From assembly GCA_035235625.1 (NCBI GenBank), contig CP141149.1, positions 2,513,001 to 2,577,000 on the forward strand: DNA of 64,000 nucleotides. Direction: 5' to 3'. The notes under the pieces were generated by a model. The model was not told where the DNA came from, searched no databases, and saw only the letters and a list, made by a program, of their open reading frames with translations. Positions 47,268 through 58,419 of the stretch are shown piece after piece (the stretch's first letter is position 1; every line of letters begins with the position of its first letter). The DNA is from Saururus chinensis (taxonomy: Eukaryota; Streptophyta; Magnoliopsida; Piperales; Saururaceae). The position numbers and the translations under genes were made by a program.

Positions 47268-47590
47268 ATGGAGGATCTAAGAATGAATGAGGAACAAAGA
47301 AGTAATAATGGTAACGATAATGCACAAAATGTTCAAGTTAAAACTTTAGGTGATTATTTGCAACCCACAAGGACTAGTACCCCCTCTTGTATGATATTTT
47401 TTTGAAATATGGGCACTTTTGAGCTAAAGCCAGGTATAATTCAATTACTACCCAAGTTTTATGGTTTTAATTTGGAAAGCCCATATATTGCACTTGAAAT
47501 AATTTGAGGAGGTATGTACTAGATTACACAATCAAAATGTTTCAATGGATGTTATTAGCTTGAAATACTTTGGGTCAATTGGTCATCTTA
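47268..47590 (+). pseudogene. Athila gag N-terminus (element E)
   Basis: Starts MEDLRMNEEQRSNNGNDNAQ and continues NVQVKTLGDYLQPTR, parallel to element A gag from 8149. Then come FELKPGIIQLLPKFYGF and NLESPY, the capsid entry. A stop follows CMIFF and others occur near the truncation at about 47590. Confidence 0.8.
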
Positions 47591-49952
47591 AACATAAGTA
47601 CTGTCAACTCTTCCTTGAGTTCGTTCCACTCTAGCAGGTCATCTTGCCTAACGCCCTACATGTATAGAGTGCACTAAGTGTTGTTATGTCTGAAACAAGA
47701 CTATGAAGAAGTCAAATTCAGATTTATTTTACTTGCCAATTGTAGTAGACAAGGTCGATCCACAGGGAAAGCCTTGTGCAACAAAGAAAATAGTTACGAA
47801 GAAATAGAGGAAGAAAAATTAAGAAAGAAAGAGTAGAAGAGTATTGAGGGAATAACACGTTAAGAAATCAAGATGAGAAAACACTAAGGCATTAAAGATC
47901 ATTGTAACATCTAATGATGTTCTTCATGTATCATGTTATCTCAGTTAGAATTGAATAAAGATTCTATCTAACCGGAAAATATGAACATTAAAATTAAAAC
48001 TAAAGATAGAAAATGCTTTGGATAGATGAAGGATCAAAATAATTGTCTCTTTAAGATTTCTATGTATCCAAATCACAAAAGATCAAGAAGGAGAGCCTTC
48101 AAGCATCTTATGTATCCAAATCACAAAGAAACAAAAAGAAGAACAATATTAAATAAACATCACTTCAAATAAACAATACTTACTTGAAACCATTGATGAA
48201 ACATAAATTGAACTCCATTAGATTGTTACAAATCACCTCTAGCCTTAGCTTGAGTGCTTAGAAAGCCATTACAATAAAACTAAAAATAAAATTATAAAAT
48301 AAGAGAAGGAAATAGGAGAAGAGAGCTCCAAAGAGGAGAGAATCCCCCATCTATCACGTCCACCCCTCTATTTATAGGAAAAGAAAGGGTTGCTTCAAAG
48401 GGTAAAATCAAATCATATCTCCAGATTTCATCCTGATTGATTGCCTAATTCGACCCCTATATCTTCGGAATTTGGAATTTCTTCTTGAAATAATACTTGT
48501 AGCCACGGAAGTCTTCTTTCCATTGCCACCAGAATCGTATCAATCTGAATTATACATAAAAAGATATGATCAAAATACTAAATCTGTGTCAATCTGTCCG
48601 AATCAACTTCTTTCATAATTTAGTTCCATTCATACAAATCTCAAATCAAATGGGTCCACAAAGTTGTGTTCGACCATTCCATGCATGTTTAGACAATTAG
48701 GAGCCCATTCTTGACTTTTAAATAGCTTTGGGTAGTTGGGCTTCACTTCATATTCCAGTTGGATCCTATTGAAGCCTGTTTAGACATGTAAACTCAATTA
48801 AGGTCCAACTAACTTATTCAAAATGTAAATAGCCTAAATCAGCAATGAATTAACACAAAATAGGATTGCAAATAGAAATTTAAAAACATATTATTAAACA
48901 TTATTTCAGTGCATCACTAAGCACTAACTCAATAAACTCAATGATTCTCTTAGGTAGAAATCCCAATCAGTCATCAAGGAATAGGTCAGAAAAATTCTTG
49001 AAAAGTTTAGCTCTTCTAGACCAAAATCCATGAGATGACTTCTTAAGCAAACTCACCCAAAAGGCTATGAAACTTTTAGTCATGCATCACCTCACCTTAA
49101 TAATTCACCCAAAGCATAAAGCTAACCATTTTCCAACACCCTGAAAACGACATTCAAACCTCCAAGGCACACAAATATCACATGTTTCTTATGACGGCTT
49201 ACCATTACTCATTAATCAGTTAACCAATCATCAAATACACATTGAACTCGCTCCCTCCTTCCTAAGACTCTTAAGTGGTAACTACAACACTTGCAAGTGT
49301 CAAAATAGTTACCTCAAAGGCCATCCGCATTCTTGGAGGCTTGAAACTTTTCCATTAAACCACTCTTGACAACAATTCTCCAAAAGGAGGTGAAAAGGGT
49401 CTCATACTCCAACACTGACAAACTCCTTTGCCTCCACCAAAAGGGATTTCAAATCCTTTTGACAATGAAGGTCATGGAAATATACTTTCCAAAAAGGCCC
49501 TCAATTACTCCTAGGTCATAGGTTGACCAATTAGAAAAAGTACGTCTAATAGATTTTCACTAGTAAGAGCGTAAAGTGGTGATAACCACTCTCCCATCAT
49601 TCGGAGTCTACAAAACCTCAACAAGGTGCTTCATCATTTCTATTTGAAACTAGTAGCCTCTTACTCCCTTAACAATCATTAAAGCTGATAACCAACCTTT
49701 CCGAAACTCAAAACACTCCTTAGCAGCCTCTAGCTCTCCTCGGCCAATAAATGTGTAGTCCAACCAACCGAATCTCTTGGCAGCTAAGGCACTTCGGCTC
49801 AACTCTGTCCAAAGGCAAAAAGAAACATAATCAACTGAAAACTTTCACCTTGACCCTTCCTAAACCATTTCTCAACTTACTCTTACATGTCACAACTCTA
49901 CATTGGTGACTATAACTGACTTGCAATCAGATTTCCTAGGCTCTAATACCAA
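47591..49952 (-). pseudogene. Tekay-like chromovirus fragment: gag and protease-RT junction
   Basis: Minus strand. Next to the right LTR the plus strand reads GGCTCTAATACCAA (49939-49952), the complement of a tRNA-Met primer site. Gag sequence appears near 49440-49391 (RSLSVLEYETLF, as in the gag core of Del/Tekay elements). The conserved run before RT, FKNFSDLFLDD and RIIEFIELVLS, lies at 49005-48922 and continues beyond the nested solo LTR as DLLEWNELKEEL at 47640-47605. Many stops. Catalytic RT and integrase are absent. Confidence 0.65.
47679..48916 (-). mobile_element. Athila-family solo LTR with CTAAG duplication
   Basis: Plus-strand TGTTGTTATGTC to TTTCAGTGCATCA, with CTAAG at 47674-47678 and 48917-48921. 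It is shorter than the others (1238 bp): the segment with the AATCAGCCTCATTG landmark is missing from its middle. It interrupts the Tekay-like fragment, whose reading resumes across it. Confidence 0.93.
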
Positions 49953-49953
49953 C

Positions 49954-50616
49954 TATAACTGAATTTTTAAAACATTTTTGTGAAATTTTACAAAAATATT
50001 ATATAATATAACAGTATAAATTGAGAAAAAAGATAAATACGAATCCTATGAAAGTAGTTTCATAATTTAAAACATCACACATCAATTTTTCCCATACAAT
50101 TTTTTTTCTTTTTAATCAAACTTCGTACAGCCAAACCAAGCGCTCTCAGGTGCTACTAAAAAATAAGTCGATAAAATAAATTGCTATGATCACAGGATTT
50201 AAATACAAATCTCTCCTAGGAATCCCTAAGTACATATCCCATAAACAGTCCATGAACTAATACAAATTACAAGTCCAGAAAGGATAAATATCTTAATTTT
50301 CATATCACCCAATACATCAGATCATGGCACAAATAATAAAACTCACAATGAGTCAAGGGTATACCAGAGCCAATAGAAATTGATCCACTCACTACAACAT
50401 GCATCCATCTCTAGGAGCTCTGTCAAAAACATACAAAAGCCTCCCCAAAATCTGGGCTAGAAAAAATTTGTATGGAAAAATTAATGTGTGATATTTTAAA
50501 TTATAAAACTGCTTTCAAAGGTTTCGTATTTCATCATTTTTCCAGATTTACAGTAGTTATATTGCAATCCTTTTTTGTGAAACTTTAAGAAAATATGTTA
50601 AAAATTCCCAGGGGTT
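49954..50616. repeat. Inverted pair of LTR ends (144-bp arms)
   Basis: The left arm (49961-50104) and right arm (50461-50605) are imperfect inverted copies, sharing AAATACGAA, TATGAAAG/CTTTCAAAG, CACACAT and CCATACAA. The loop is about 355 bp. The left end (TATAACTGA) abuts the tRNA-Met primer site of the Tekay-like fragment, so it is an LTR end. The right end reads CCCAGGGGTTACA, an LTR end in the opposite direction. Confidence 0.75.
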
Positions 50617-52975
50617 ACATTTAAGGGTTGTTGAACCACGGAGATAGATGAATTATTTACTAAATCTAAGGGAGAATTCTTTAAATGAAAACTAAAAAGA
50701 ACTTAAACTTAAATTGAACAAAGGGAGTAATCAATTAAACTAAATAAAAGATAGCTATATGATGACAATTACTTAGGAAATTGAATCAACTATAAAATCA
50801 TAACAATACTTTAACATTTAATCTAAAGCTAGAGATTATAAGAACAAGTGTTCTTTGCTGCAAACTAGAATTACTTTAGAGAGAATTGTCAATAAGCTTC
50901 ATGGCATGAACTGTCTTCGACAATAGCACGAATCATCTACACTAAACTAAACTGTAGGCATGCCTCGTATAATCTTAGTATAACTTATCCAATTCGTTAA
51001 GCATATGAATATTAAAATTATTGCAAGACCATCTCATCTTAATCATAGAAATTAGAATCGATGTTAGTCTCAAAACCACATCAATCTATCATCTATAGAT
51101 AATAAATCAATATAGAATTGAATAAACATGAATACTCTTCCATTAAAAATAAAATCCTTATCATACACTTGTGACTATCTACAACTGAGATCTAAATTAA
51201 GGAGTCAATTAAACTGAAACTTATATACAATTTTATCAACTCCTAAGTAAAAGAAAAACTTAGGCTAGCATGGCAGAAGAAGGTTCTTTAATATCCATTT
51301 AAAGCATTGATTGCTCCTCCATGTTCTTCTTCTATCTTGCTCTTCAAAAAATCTACTAGGATTTATCAATTTTGAGCCTCATATGACTTTATATAGGCAT
51401 TAGAGCCATGGAAGAACTTCTAGTTGGAAAAGAACTCAAAACCATATTAAAATAAGAAACTACTCATTTAGCCAATTGATCGCCTGGAGTGCCCGATCGA
51501 TCGGGGACACTAATCTGATTTTTTTCAATTCCCTTATGGCCGATCAATTGAACATATAGGCTGATCGATAACCAATGAAGAATATGCTTAAAAAAATCAC
51601 AAGTTAGCCAATTTAATTCAAAATATCATACAACTATTTCCTAACCTAATTAACCTTAATTCCTAATTATTTAACATATATTAACTCTTAAACAAGACTA
51701 AAAAATACAATAAATAAGGATAATCCTTGAGCAAAACAAAACAAAAAAAACTAATCTAGACAAATAAATACCACTTTTGTAGTGAATCACAATTGCATTT
51801 AGCATATGCAACAAGCCTTTGAAGCCCTAGGTGTCCCTAGTGGATGAGTTGTGTCTGATGTGAGTTTGCAACAATGATACCCACAAACTTCTAAACCCAA
51901 AAAATACAAAAAGAAAACAAAAATTCTAAAAACAATCTTCTATTAAAAACACATAACTATTTTTTAAAAGAACCAACCATGAATTCTTGAAACAAGTAAG
52001 TAATTTCGATTTGATCACTTTCAAGTAAGGAATCATCCATTCTATAACTTCATCTTGGAAATAATTGCCCCATTATATATAAATGTCAAAAACATGAAGT
52101 GATGAAACTTGCAATCATACAATCTCAATTTTTATTAATGAGCATATCTTAATATGACCCATTAACTAATTTAAATAAGTTTACTAATTCAAAAATATAA
52201 CAATGACAATCATTCATCATTAACAACTCATAATAAAATCTCGTTTAATGGCTTTCAAATTTTCAATTAATTTCAGGAAATAGAAGCATAAAATTTCTAA
52301 ACTTATGACTCGTGCAATACTTAGTTCTCTTAAGCTTTCTAAATAGTCCATGTAATAAGCATTAGGCCAGTGTCCCTAATCTAGACTAGGCATGATGCCC
52401 GATTACTCAGTGAAAAGAGAAACAAGCCTATATCTTTTTCTTCTATTTTTTTCAATCAATCAATATTTTTTTTTCTTTTTTTATATTTTTTTCATCATAC
52501 ACTTATCCCAAGTATTTTTTGTTGTACACTTATCCCATTTTTTTTTCAAACAATAGCTAGGCAGAATGATATGTCATAAAACATTCAAAATTACTCAAAT
52601 GTCTCATGTTTTTATAAATATGCTTAGTTACAGATATGTCACTAAGATTACAAACAATAAATCATGAAATTATATTCCTACAATGTGTGAAGTGTAATTT
52701 TAAAAATAGAAGCACAACTATCCATGATAAAGATAAAAGAACAGAAATTACTCACTGAATCGCTTTCATCACTTAGTTAATTTAATTGGGCTTTCTTCTA
52801 ACATTGATCTCTTTAAAAATAGACATATGATTTTAAAAGAAAATAAGAGATAAAACAAGAAAAAAAATGAAAGAAATAACAAAAAGAATAAAAAACTAGC
52901 TAAAATAAGAAAGAAAATTAAGAAATAAAATATCTTTCTACACCTCCAAACTTAAACCGAACCTTATCTACACTG

Positions 52976-53520
52976 TTAAATAAAATATATACTATAATGA
53001 CAAGAATAAATAAGAGATGGACCTCTATCAGAGGCATTGAACCTAAAATTGTCTACCATAAAACATTTAGCATCACAAGTCATAGGTAGATTGTTAGAGG
53101 TGTAAAAAATATTTAGTTGCAATTTCATGTTCCTAAAGAACATCTCCATTACCCTCATCCTACAATTGATGCATGCATTAGTTATGGCAAGGAATGGACA
53201 ACCTAGAGTGACTGAGATTTTATGTGTGGAGTTGGCTATGGGTTTCATATCTAAAAAAAGAAAATAAACTGAGAAAAAGAACCTGCCAACCCTCACTAAA
53301 GCATCCTCAATGACTCCTTGCGGCTTAAACACAGAACAATAGGCTATCTACAAGGTAACTCATGTAGGTTTTAAGTCACCTAACCCTAGTTTCACATACA
53401 CCAATCTAGGGAGGAGGTTAATACTCTCACCAAATTCAAGGAGCACCTTGTTGATGGAGTGAACACCTATGACAAAAGAAATGTTAGGATGCCAAGGTCC
53501 TTGAATTTAGGTGGTGTGTC
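52976..53520 (-). pseudogene. Athila-like protease (element F)
   Basis: Minus-strand reading includes HSINKVLLEFGESINLLPRL near 53460-53401, where the catalytic Asp of the family is Glu. Next comes VIEDALVRVGRFFFSVYF, then NACINCRMRVMEMFFRNMKL and CFMVDNFRFNASDRGPS. The last segments match element C (28600-28760) closely, so the two belong to one subfamily. A stop separates the active-site part from the rest. Confidence 0.78.
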
Positions 53521-53850
53521 ATATTTCGATAAAGAGTTGCCTTGCTAGGTGAGAAAGATCTTTGTAGATGTGTGGTCTAGATTTGTGCTTTTGGGTACAA
53601 AAGTCTTTAAGGAATTTAGCATGCAGGTGGGCTTGCTTACTAAACTCAAGGAAGGGAAGATTAATCTTACCTTGTTTTAATGTTTCTAGAATTTCGTCCA
53701 TCCTAGTTGAGCACTTACCAGATTGTGGCACCACACCTAAGCATTGGGGTAGGTTGCAGAATCCCTCATGGATGAACTGGGACAATGGTAGTAAAGGAGG
53801 AGAAGGAGAAACAAACTCCTTCACATTTGGTGCACTCACTTCCGCTTGAG
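53521..53850 (-). pseudogene. Athila-like gag C-terminus (element F)
   Basis: MSAPNVKEFVSPSPPLLPL, then RMDEILETLKQGKINLPFLE and AKFLKDFCTQKHKSR, parallel to MSAPHQKEFVYPSP and DKILETFKQVKINLP in element C. An open frame of 107 residues. It links gag to protease. Upstream gag (53851-54240) is too decayed to name. Confidence 0.78.
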
Positions 53851-54459
53851 GCTTACTAGGGGCACTGCCCTCTCTAATTCTTCACTCCTACCATCATCGC
53901 TCACAGGTATACTCCCAACCTTATTGTCAACAAGCCTATGGGGAAATTGTCTTTCTCATACCATGCTAACCACAATTTCTCCTTTTGCAAGTGGAAAATA
54001 ATGGCCTTTTATATACGCATTCTTGCGCTGCAATTTGGGCAATGGGAGGGGTGCAATGCCCATTTTTTGTTAGGGAGATTATTGGATGGAGTGTTATCAG
54101 AACACTTATTGGAAAACTATCTTCCTCGTACTCCATGATGATAAGCCAGTTAAAATAATCACACTTGATGGAGATGTAGTCATCCTCCCTCATAAAATGA
54201 AAAAAGCCAAAGAGGCTAGCAAAGAAGAAGTACATTCAATCAAAAAAGTGTAGAGTGTGTCAATTTCAATGTAGCCAATGCAATGGTATTGGGTACAACT
54301 GCCTGACATGCATAAAGCCAATCATCTGCGATGGAATAAAAATGTGTTTTGAATATTTTGTAAAAATTCTCATATTTTTTTATCTTTCCATTATTGAACT
54401 TTTTTAAAATCATGTTGTAAGACTTATATCTTACTTAATTTTGAGTAGTTTACACATCG

Positions 54460-54880
54460 TAATTGCATCAAAATATGTTAGGGATGCCTCAAAATGCTAT
54501 TGCAATCGCATCGCAACTCCATTGCAACACCCTAAGACAAACACTTATAACAATCACAACTCCATCGCAATACCCTCTTAGTCAAGATACAACCATCACA
54601 ATTCCATCGCAATTACATCATAGTATAGATAAAATCATCACAAATCCGACACAATACCCTGATATCACCGCTTGTAACCATCACAATACCCTCATAGTCT
54701 ACAGTATACCATCAGAATACCCCGAAATATTGTTCATAATGTAATCACAATTCCGTTGCAATACTATGCTACCATGTACATAATTCATTGAATAAAATCA
54801 TCACAATTCCATCAAATATCGGTACCCAAAAGGCATAAGGGAATTCCATTGCAATATAATGCTACCACCATAAACAAAAC
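54460..54880. repeat. Degenerate array of ATCACAATTCCATCGCAATAC-like words
   Basis: Variants of CACAATTCCATCGCAATA recur at least ten times in 420 bp with irregular spacing. Similar words lie at 56030-56140 and 61311-61370. This may be a subterminal array of the element carrying the Ulp1 gene. Confidence 0.6.
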
Positions 54881-55053
54881 ATGCATTAATAGTACAACCT
54901 ATAATCCTAGACATAATGCAATTAATGTTAAAAGGTTTATCAAGCTAGAAACATAATAAATTGTCAATAGCATCATCTCATCATCTAAATCTCTCATAGA
55001 CAAATCATAATATACCATGTTAGCAATTTCCTTAATTTATTCACATCAGAGTA

Positions 55054-55700
55054 CTAGATGCGCTCTCCTAATGTCAGCATGTACAAGTAGTGGCAACAAA
55101 ATGCCCCACAACCATCCCTATTCTCCTGCAATTGTGGAACCTTCACATGCATCATCTTCCATTTCTTAACCAAATCTTTTGGAAGGTCCTTCTCAAATAG
55201 ATATATTGCTAGCCTCAACATTGATTGTAAAGAGGTGTTCACATCAGCTCTAATCCTCATGTGTTTCCCCATACTGTCATACACAACCACCTTTTGTTCA
55301 GCGTTCTAAATTCCAACAGGTTCCAATGCTTATCCTTGATGACAAAGACCAACCACTTGTTTATATCAAAGTCTATGTTGATCTTGCATCGGATGGTGAG
55401 TTCACTTGTTGTTGGGTCATACTTTGCATCTTTGCCCATTTGCGAGGCCAACCAATCTTTATAATTTGCACTCTCTTAGGAGCAAGTGTTCTCCATAATA
55501 AGAAGATATATGTTAGTATTCTAGTATCATAATCAACTACAAAAATACTAGTATTAGAGTAAATTAATCATTAATTAGTCACTTACTATAAAGTGGGGGT
55601 AAAAAATGTCAATCCTCTTTTCCCAAATCCCAACATGTTTATTTAGCAGCAATATGTTTGCCTCCACAATGAAATTATCCACCCACACAACATCATTCCT
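55054..55700 (-). pseudogene. Ulp1-like cysteine protease (peptidase C48) of a transposon
   Basis: Ulp1 proteases cleave SUMO conjugates; transposon-borne copies have unknown roles. Minus strand: DVVWVDNFIVEANILLLNKH (55690-55590); after a gap, INKWLVFVIKDKHWNLLE (His of HW, about 55320); after a one-base frame shift near 55290, VVYDSMGKHMRIRAD (catalytic Asp); then VPQLQENRDGCGAFCCHYL (55130-55085), which keeps the oxyanion Gln and the catalytic Cys. The usual DCG is GCG. The spacing of His, Asp, Gln and Cys fits the family. It ends in a stop at about 55054. Confidence 0.78.
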
Positions 55701-56136
55701 CTATTCAGGGCCATCATATTCATCCCAGCTAAGGCTATGAATATTGTCAACCATCACTGGAATTCCAGTAGCAATTCCTACTAAATGATGTCACAGTTTA
55801 TATGGGATTCTCCACAACCAATCTACTAATTTCTCATAATTGGCATGAAGGAAGAATTAGTTTGAGTGTCCATCAACTTTGATTCTCCCAATGGTATGGG
55901 TAAAAAAGAAAGGCAACCTGCAATTGGGGCATGGAATGACTTTTCTTGTATATGCATGAGTAGATGGAGCTTCAGCCCCGTCACCATTCTTATCTTCCTG
56001 ATAGAATAGCTAAGCATTATAAAATAATGTATGTCACAACAATCGTCGTGAATCCATTGCAGCTGCATCACAACATACTATATATTACCACTATAATAAA
56101 GAAACTTATCACCATCACCAACCCATCACAACATGC

Positions 56137-56141
56137 TTGGA
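56137..56141. other. Left target-site duplication (TTGGA) of the Reina element
   Basis: TTGGA precedes the 5' LTR and follows the 3' LTR at 61306-61310, a perfect 5-bp match. Confidence 0.9.
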
Positions 56142-56494
56142 TGTTGTGCACGTTCACCAGACTCTACTTTATTTCCTTGTTATTTGAGTGCATTAGGCTA
56201 CTTTCTTATATTTTGGTTTAGTATTTTCTTATGTAATGGAATGGTAAATTGTCATTTGACTAGTTAGTGGCCCTGGGATAGCCTAGCCCACAAGTTGGAG
56301 CAACTCCCTTGGAGAGTGGATCATCCCTGGCATGACTCCCTAGGGAAGTGGGTTGTCGCCTATATGGGTCGATCCTTCCTCCTTATTTTGGTTATGCAAT
56401 TAAATATTCTGAACTTCTCCCCTTTCTTCTTCTTCTCTTCCCTTTCACTGTGTGAGCATTCAAGGTACCATTTGTGCCCACATTGGGCATACCA
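56142..56494 (+). repeat. 5' LTR of the Reina element
   Basis: From TGTTGTGCACGTTCACCAGA to GGGCATACCA. It contains about 40 bp (around 56290-56325) absent from the 3' LTR. Confidence 0.9.
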
Positions 56495-56510
56495 TTGGTA
56501 TCGGAGCCTT
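56495..56510 (+). promoter_or_regulatory. tRNA-Met primer-binding site
   Basis: TTGGTATCGGAGCC directly follows the LTR. It differs by one base from TTGGTATCAGAGCC, the complement of the plant initiator tRNA-Met 3' end. Confidence 0.88.
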
Positions 56511-56526
56511 CACGATCCCTGGCCAT

Positions 56527-57470
56527 GTCACGAGGCAATCAACTCGCTACTGCCTCAGCAACTCAGCTTGAGAAGGAGGTCCCAAATTTGCTCCGGAAAC
56601 CATCAACACTCCTACCCTAGAGCAGATTATGGCCAAGATTGAGTCCCTTACCATGGCCGTTGTGCAGCTCCAGTCAAGGCCTTCAACGCCATGAGCGCCA
56701 CTCCCTCCAAACCACCGGTAACGCACATGGAGAAGGGAGAAGCTTTGCAGGCACTAGAACAGCATGGCCCAGGCACTCAGGTAGCGGCAGATAGGGAGAT
56801 GCATGTCCCATAGGCCCCTCTGTGCTTTGGCACCCTTGACCACGCTAAAGAAGGGAGGCGCCCAGCCTGGGATATACGAGGCTCGCCAGGTGTTCGGGAG
56901 AATACCCCAATGGTGCTGCCCCCTAGAAACCTATTTTCATAGATGGAGGACGACTGGGAGGAATACTTGGGGCCTCGCAATGGACCATGGGGAGGAGCAA
57001 AGCACAATTTGGCCTGCCTGCAGTTTACCGCTACAGTGGGCACGATGACCCCATGGAATGGCTGTACAAGGCTGAAAAGTTTTTTGCCTACCAGGGAACG
57101 CATTCAGAGGCTGAACGGCTGCGCATAGCAGCTTTCCACCTCGACGGGGACACTTTTGTTTTGTTCCAAAATTTTGAAAAGGAGGTGAGCTACCCCAGTT
57201 AGGCTGCCTTCTCAAATGAGTTTTGCATTCAATTTGGCCCAAACCAGTTCCAGGACTTCAACGATGTTCTCCACACTGTGCCAAACCACCATCGTTCGAG
57301 CCTATTACACGGAGTTCATGAGGTGGCCAACCACTTTCCCTACTAGCCGGTGGCTGCCCTGGTGTACACTTTCAAGATAGGTCTCAAACCTAAGATTTCT
57401 GAGGAGATGCACCACTTTCCATGCTCTAGCATGTGGGACGTTGTGTGCCATGCATGAATTGAGGAGGGGA
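56527..57470 (+). pseudogene. Reina gag, broken
   Basis: Starts at MSRGNQLATASATQLEKEV (56527), soon interrupted. The capsid core is readable at 57015-57200: RYSGHDDPMEWLYKAEKFFA, AERLRIAAFHLDGDTF. The first part matches the gag entry of chromoviruses (usually D-P-x-x-W). Further frames (57360 VAALVYTFKIGLKPKI) complete it. Frame changes and stops are frequent. Confidence 0.78.
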
Positions 57471-58000
57471 TGTTGGCAAGGCCGCAGCGAGGGGGGCAAC
57501 TTGGGCCTTTTCCCTGGTCTGCTATGGGCACTAACCCTCCTGCCGCCCCGGCCAGCAACCCAATGGCAGGCTGCCCTAGCCAGCAGCCCACTCAGGCCGG
57601 CAATATTGTTCATCATCTCACACAGGCACAGATGGTTGAATGCCAATCTAAGTGTCTCTACTTCCATTGCGATGAGATTTTCATCCCGGGTCACCGCTAT
57701 TCTATCAAGGACAGCCTCCTCGTGGAGGAGGTCGACGAAGAGGAGGATGTGGCGGATAGGGGTGACTCGTCCCACCATGAAGACGTGCTGCCCGATATCT
57801 CTATCCATGCCTTCTCGGGGGCATTAACTCGGTGTACTATGTGGGTACAAGGCCACCTGAAGCAGCAGCAAGTGGCTATCTTGATAGACAGCGGTTCCAC
57901 CCACAACTTCATTAACGACAAGGTGGCCCAACAACTGGGATGCTTTGTGTTGGACTTGAAGCCTTTTGATGCATTGATTGGCGACGGAAAGCACCTCTAG
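57471..58000 (+). pseudogene. Reina protease region
   Basis: An open frame of 176 residues holding DISIHAFSGALTRCTMWVQG and, at 57880-57940, ILIDSGSTHNFINDKVAQQL. DSGSTHNFI is the aspartic protease active site of chromoviruses with the Asp intact. The frame ends at a stop after GDGKHL. A Pro/Ala/Gln-rich linker precedes it. Confidence 0.85.
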
Positions 58001-58419
58001 AGCACCTTGGTATGTGCTCAGGATCTCCATCCAAGGGCATACATTTGTTACCGACCTCTTCTTGCTCCCTACGAATGGGATGGACATGGTGCTAGGGGTG
58101 TAGTGGCTCCATGAGCTTTGGGATGTGGTTTGGAACTTCAGAGACATGGTGATGGACTTTGAGATTCAGGGCAGCGGGTTCGGCTTGAAGGATCCTGGCC
58201 GGGCACACTCCTCTCAGCCCAATCGGCGAGTTCTTTCTTCTGGTTGACACCCCAAGGGTTCCTCTTGCAGTAGCGGGGATGAGGAACCTCCAGATCTTCT
58301 TAAGTTATAGGCGGAGCATCGGGATGTGTTTGCTGAACCGACAGGTCTTCCTCTAGTGCGACCACATGACCACCATATTCCCATCATTCTGAGGGCATCA
58401 CTGGCCAATGACCACCCTT

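Larger units (their letters stand above)
45439..47590 (+). mobile_element. Truncated Athila element E: 5' LTR, leader and gag N-terminus
   Basis: A plus-strand member of the same family, opposite in orientation to its neighbours. The 5' LTR (45439-46829) starts with a diverged TGGTACACTAAAAT and ends GACGTAACAACA. The primer-binding site TTGGCCCTGTTGTCGGG follows at 46832, then a leader shared with element A, then gag. It stops at about 47590 within gag, against Tekay-like sequence. Confidence 0.83.
50617..54240 (-). mobile_element. Athila-like derivative F (3' region, protease, gag)
   Basis: Minus-strand element with probable 3' LTR (about 50630-51765, boundaries not proved), 3' non-coding part with the GCATTTAGCATATGCAACAA landmark (51793), then protease and gag. 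Like element C, it goes from protease directly to the 3' region with no RT or integrase. Confidence 0.58.
54241..56141 (-). mobile_element. DNA-transposon-like element with Ulp1 protease (left part)
   Basis: A Ulp1-type peptidase on the minus strand next to arrays of CATCGCAA/CCATTGCAA words. The same words continue at 61311-61380 past the Reina insertion, so this is one element split in two. Plant Mutator-like and CACTA elements often carry Ulp1 genes. I see neither terminal repeats nor a transposase, so the class is undecided. Confidence 0.45.

Noticed and set aside
54463-54744. 93-residue His/Thr/Ile-rich ORF
   Set aside because: It is a translation of the CACAATTCCATCGCAATA word array and not a plausible protein.
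56777-57242. Minus-strand ORFs over the Reina gag
   Set aside because: They are shadows of the plus-strand gag, which has recognisable capsid motifs and the right element orientation.
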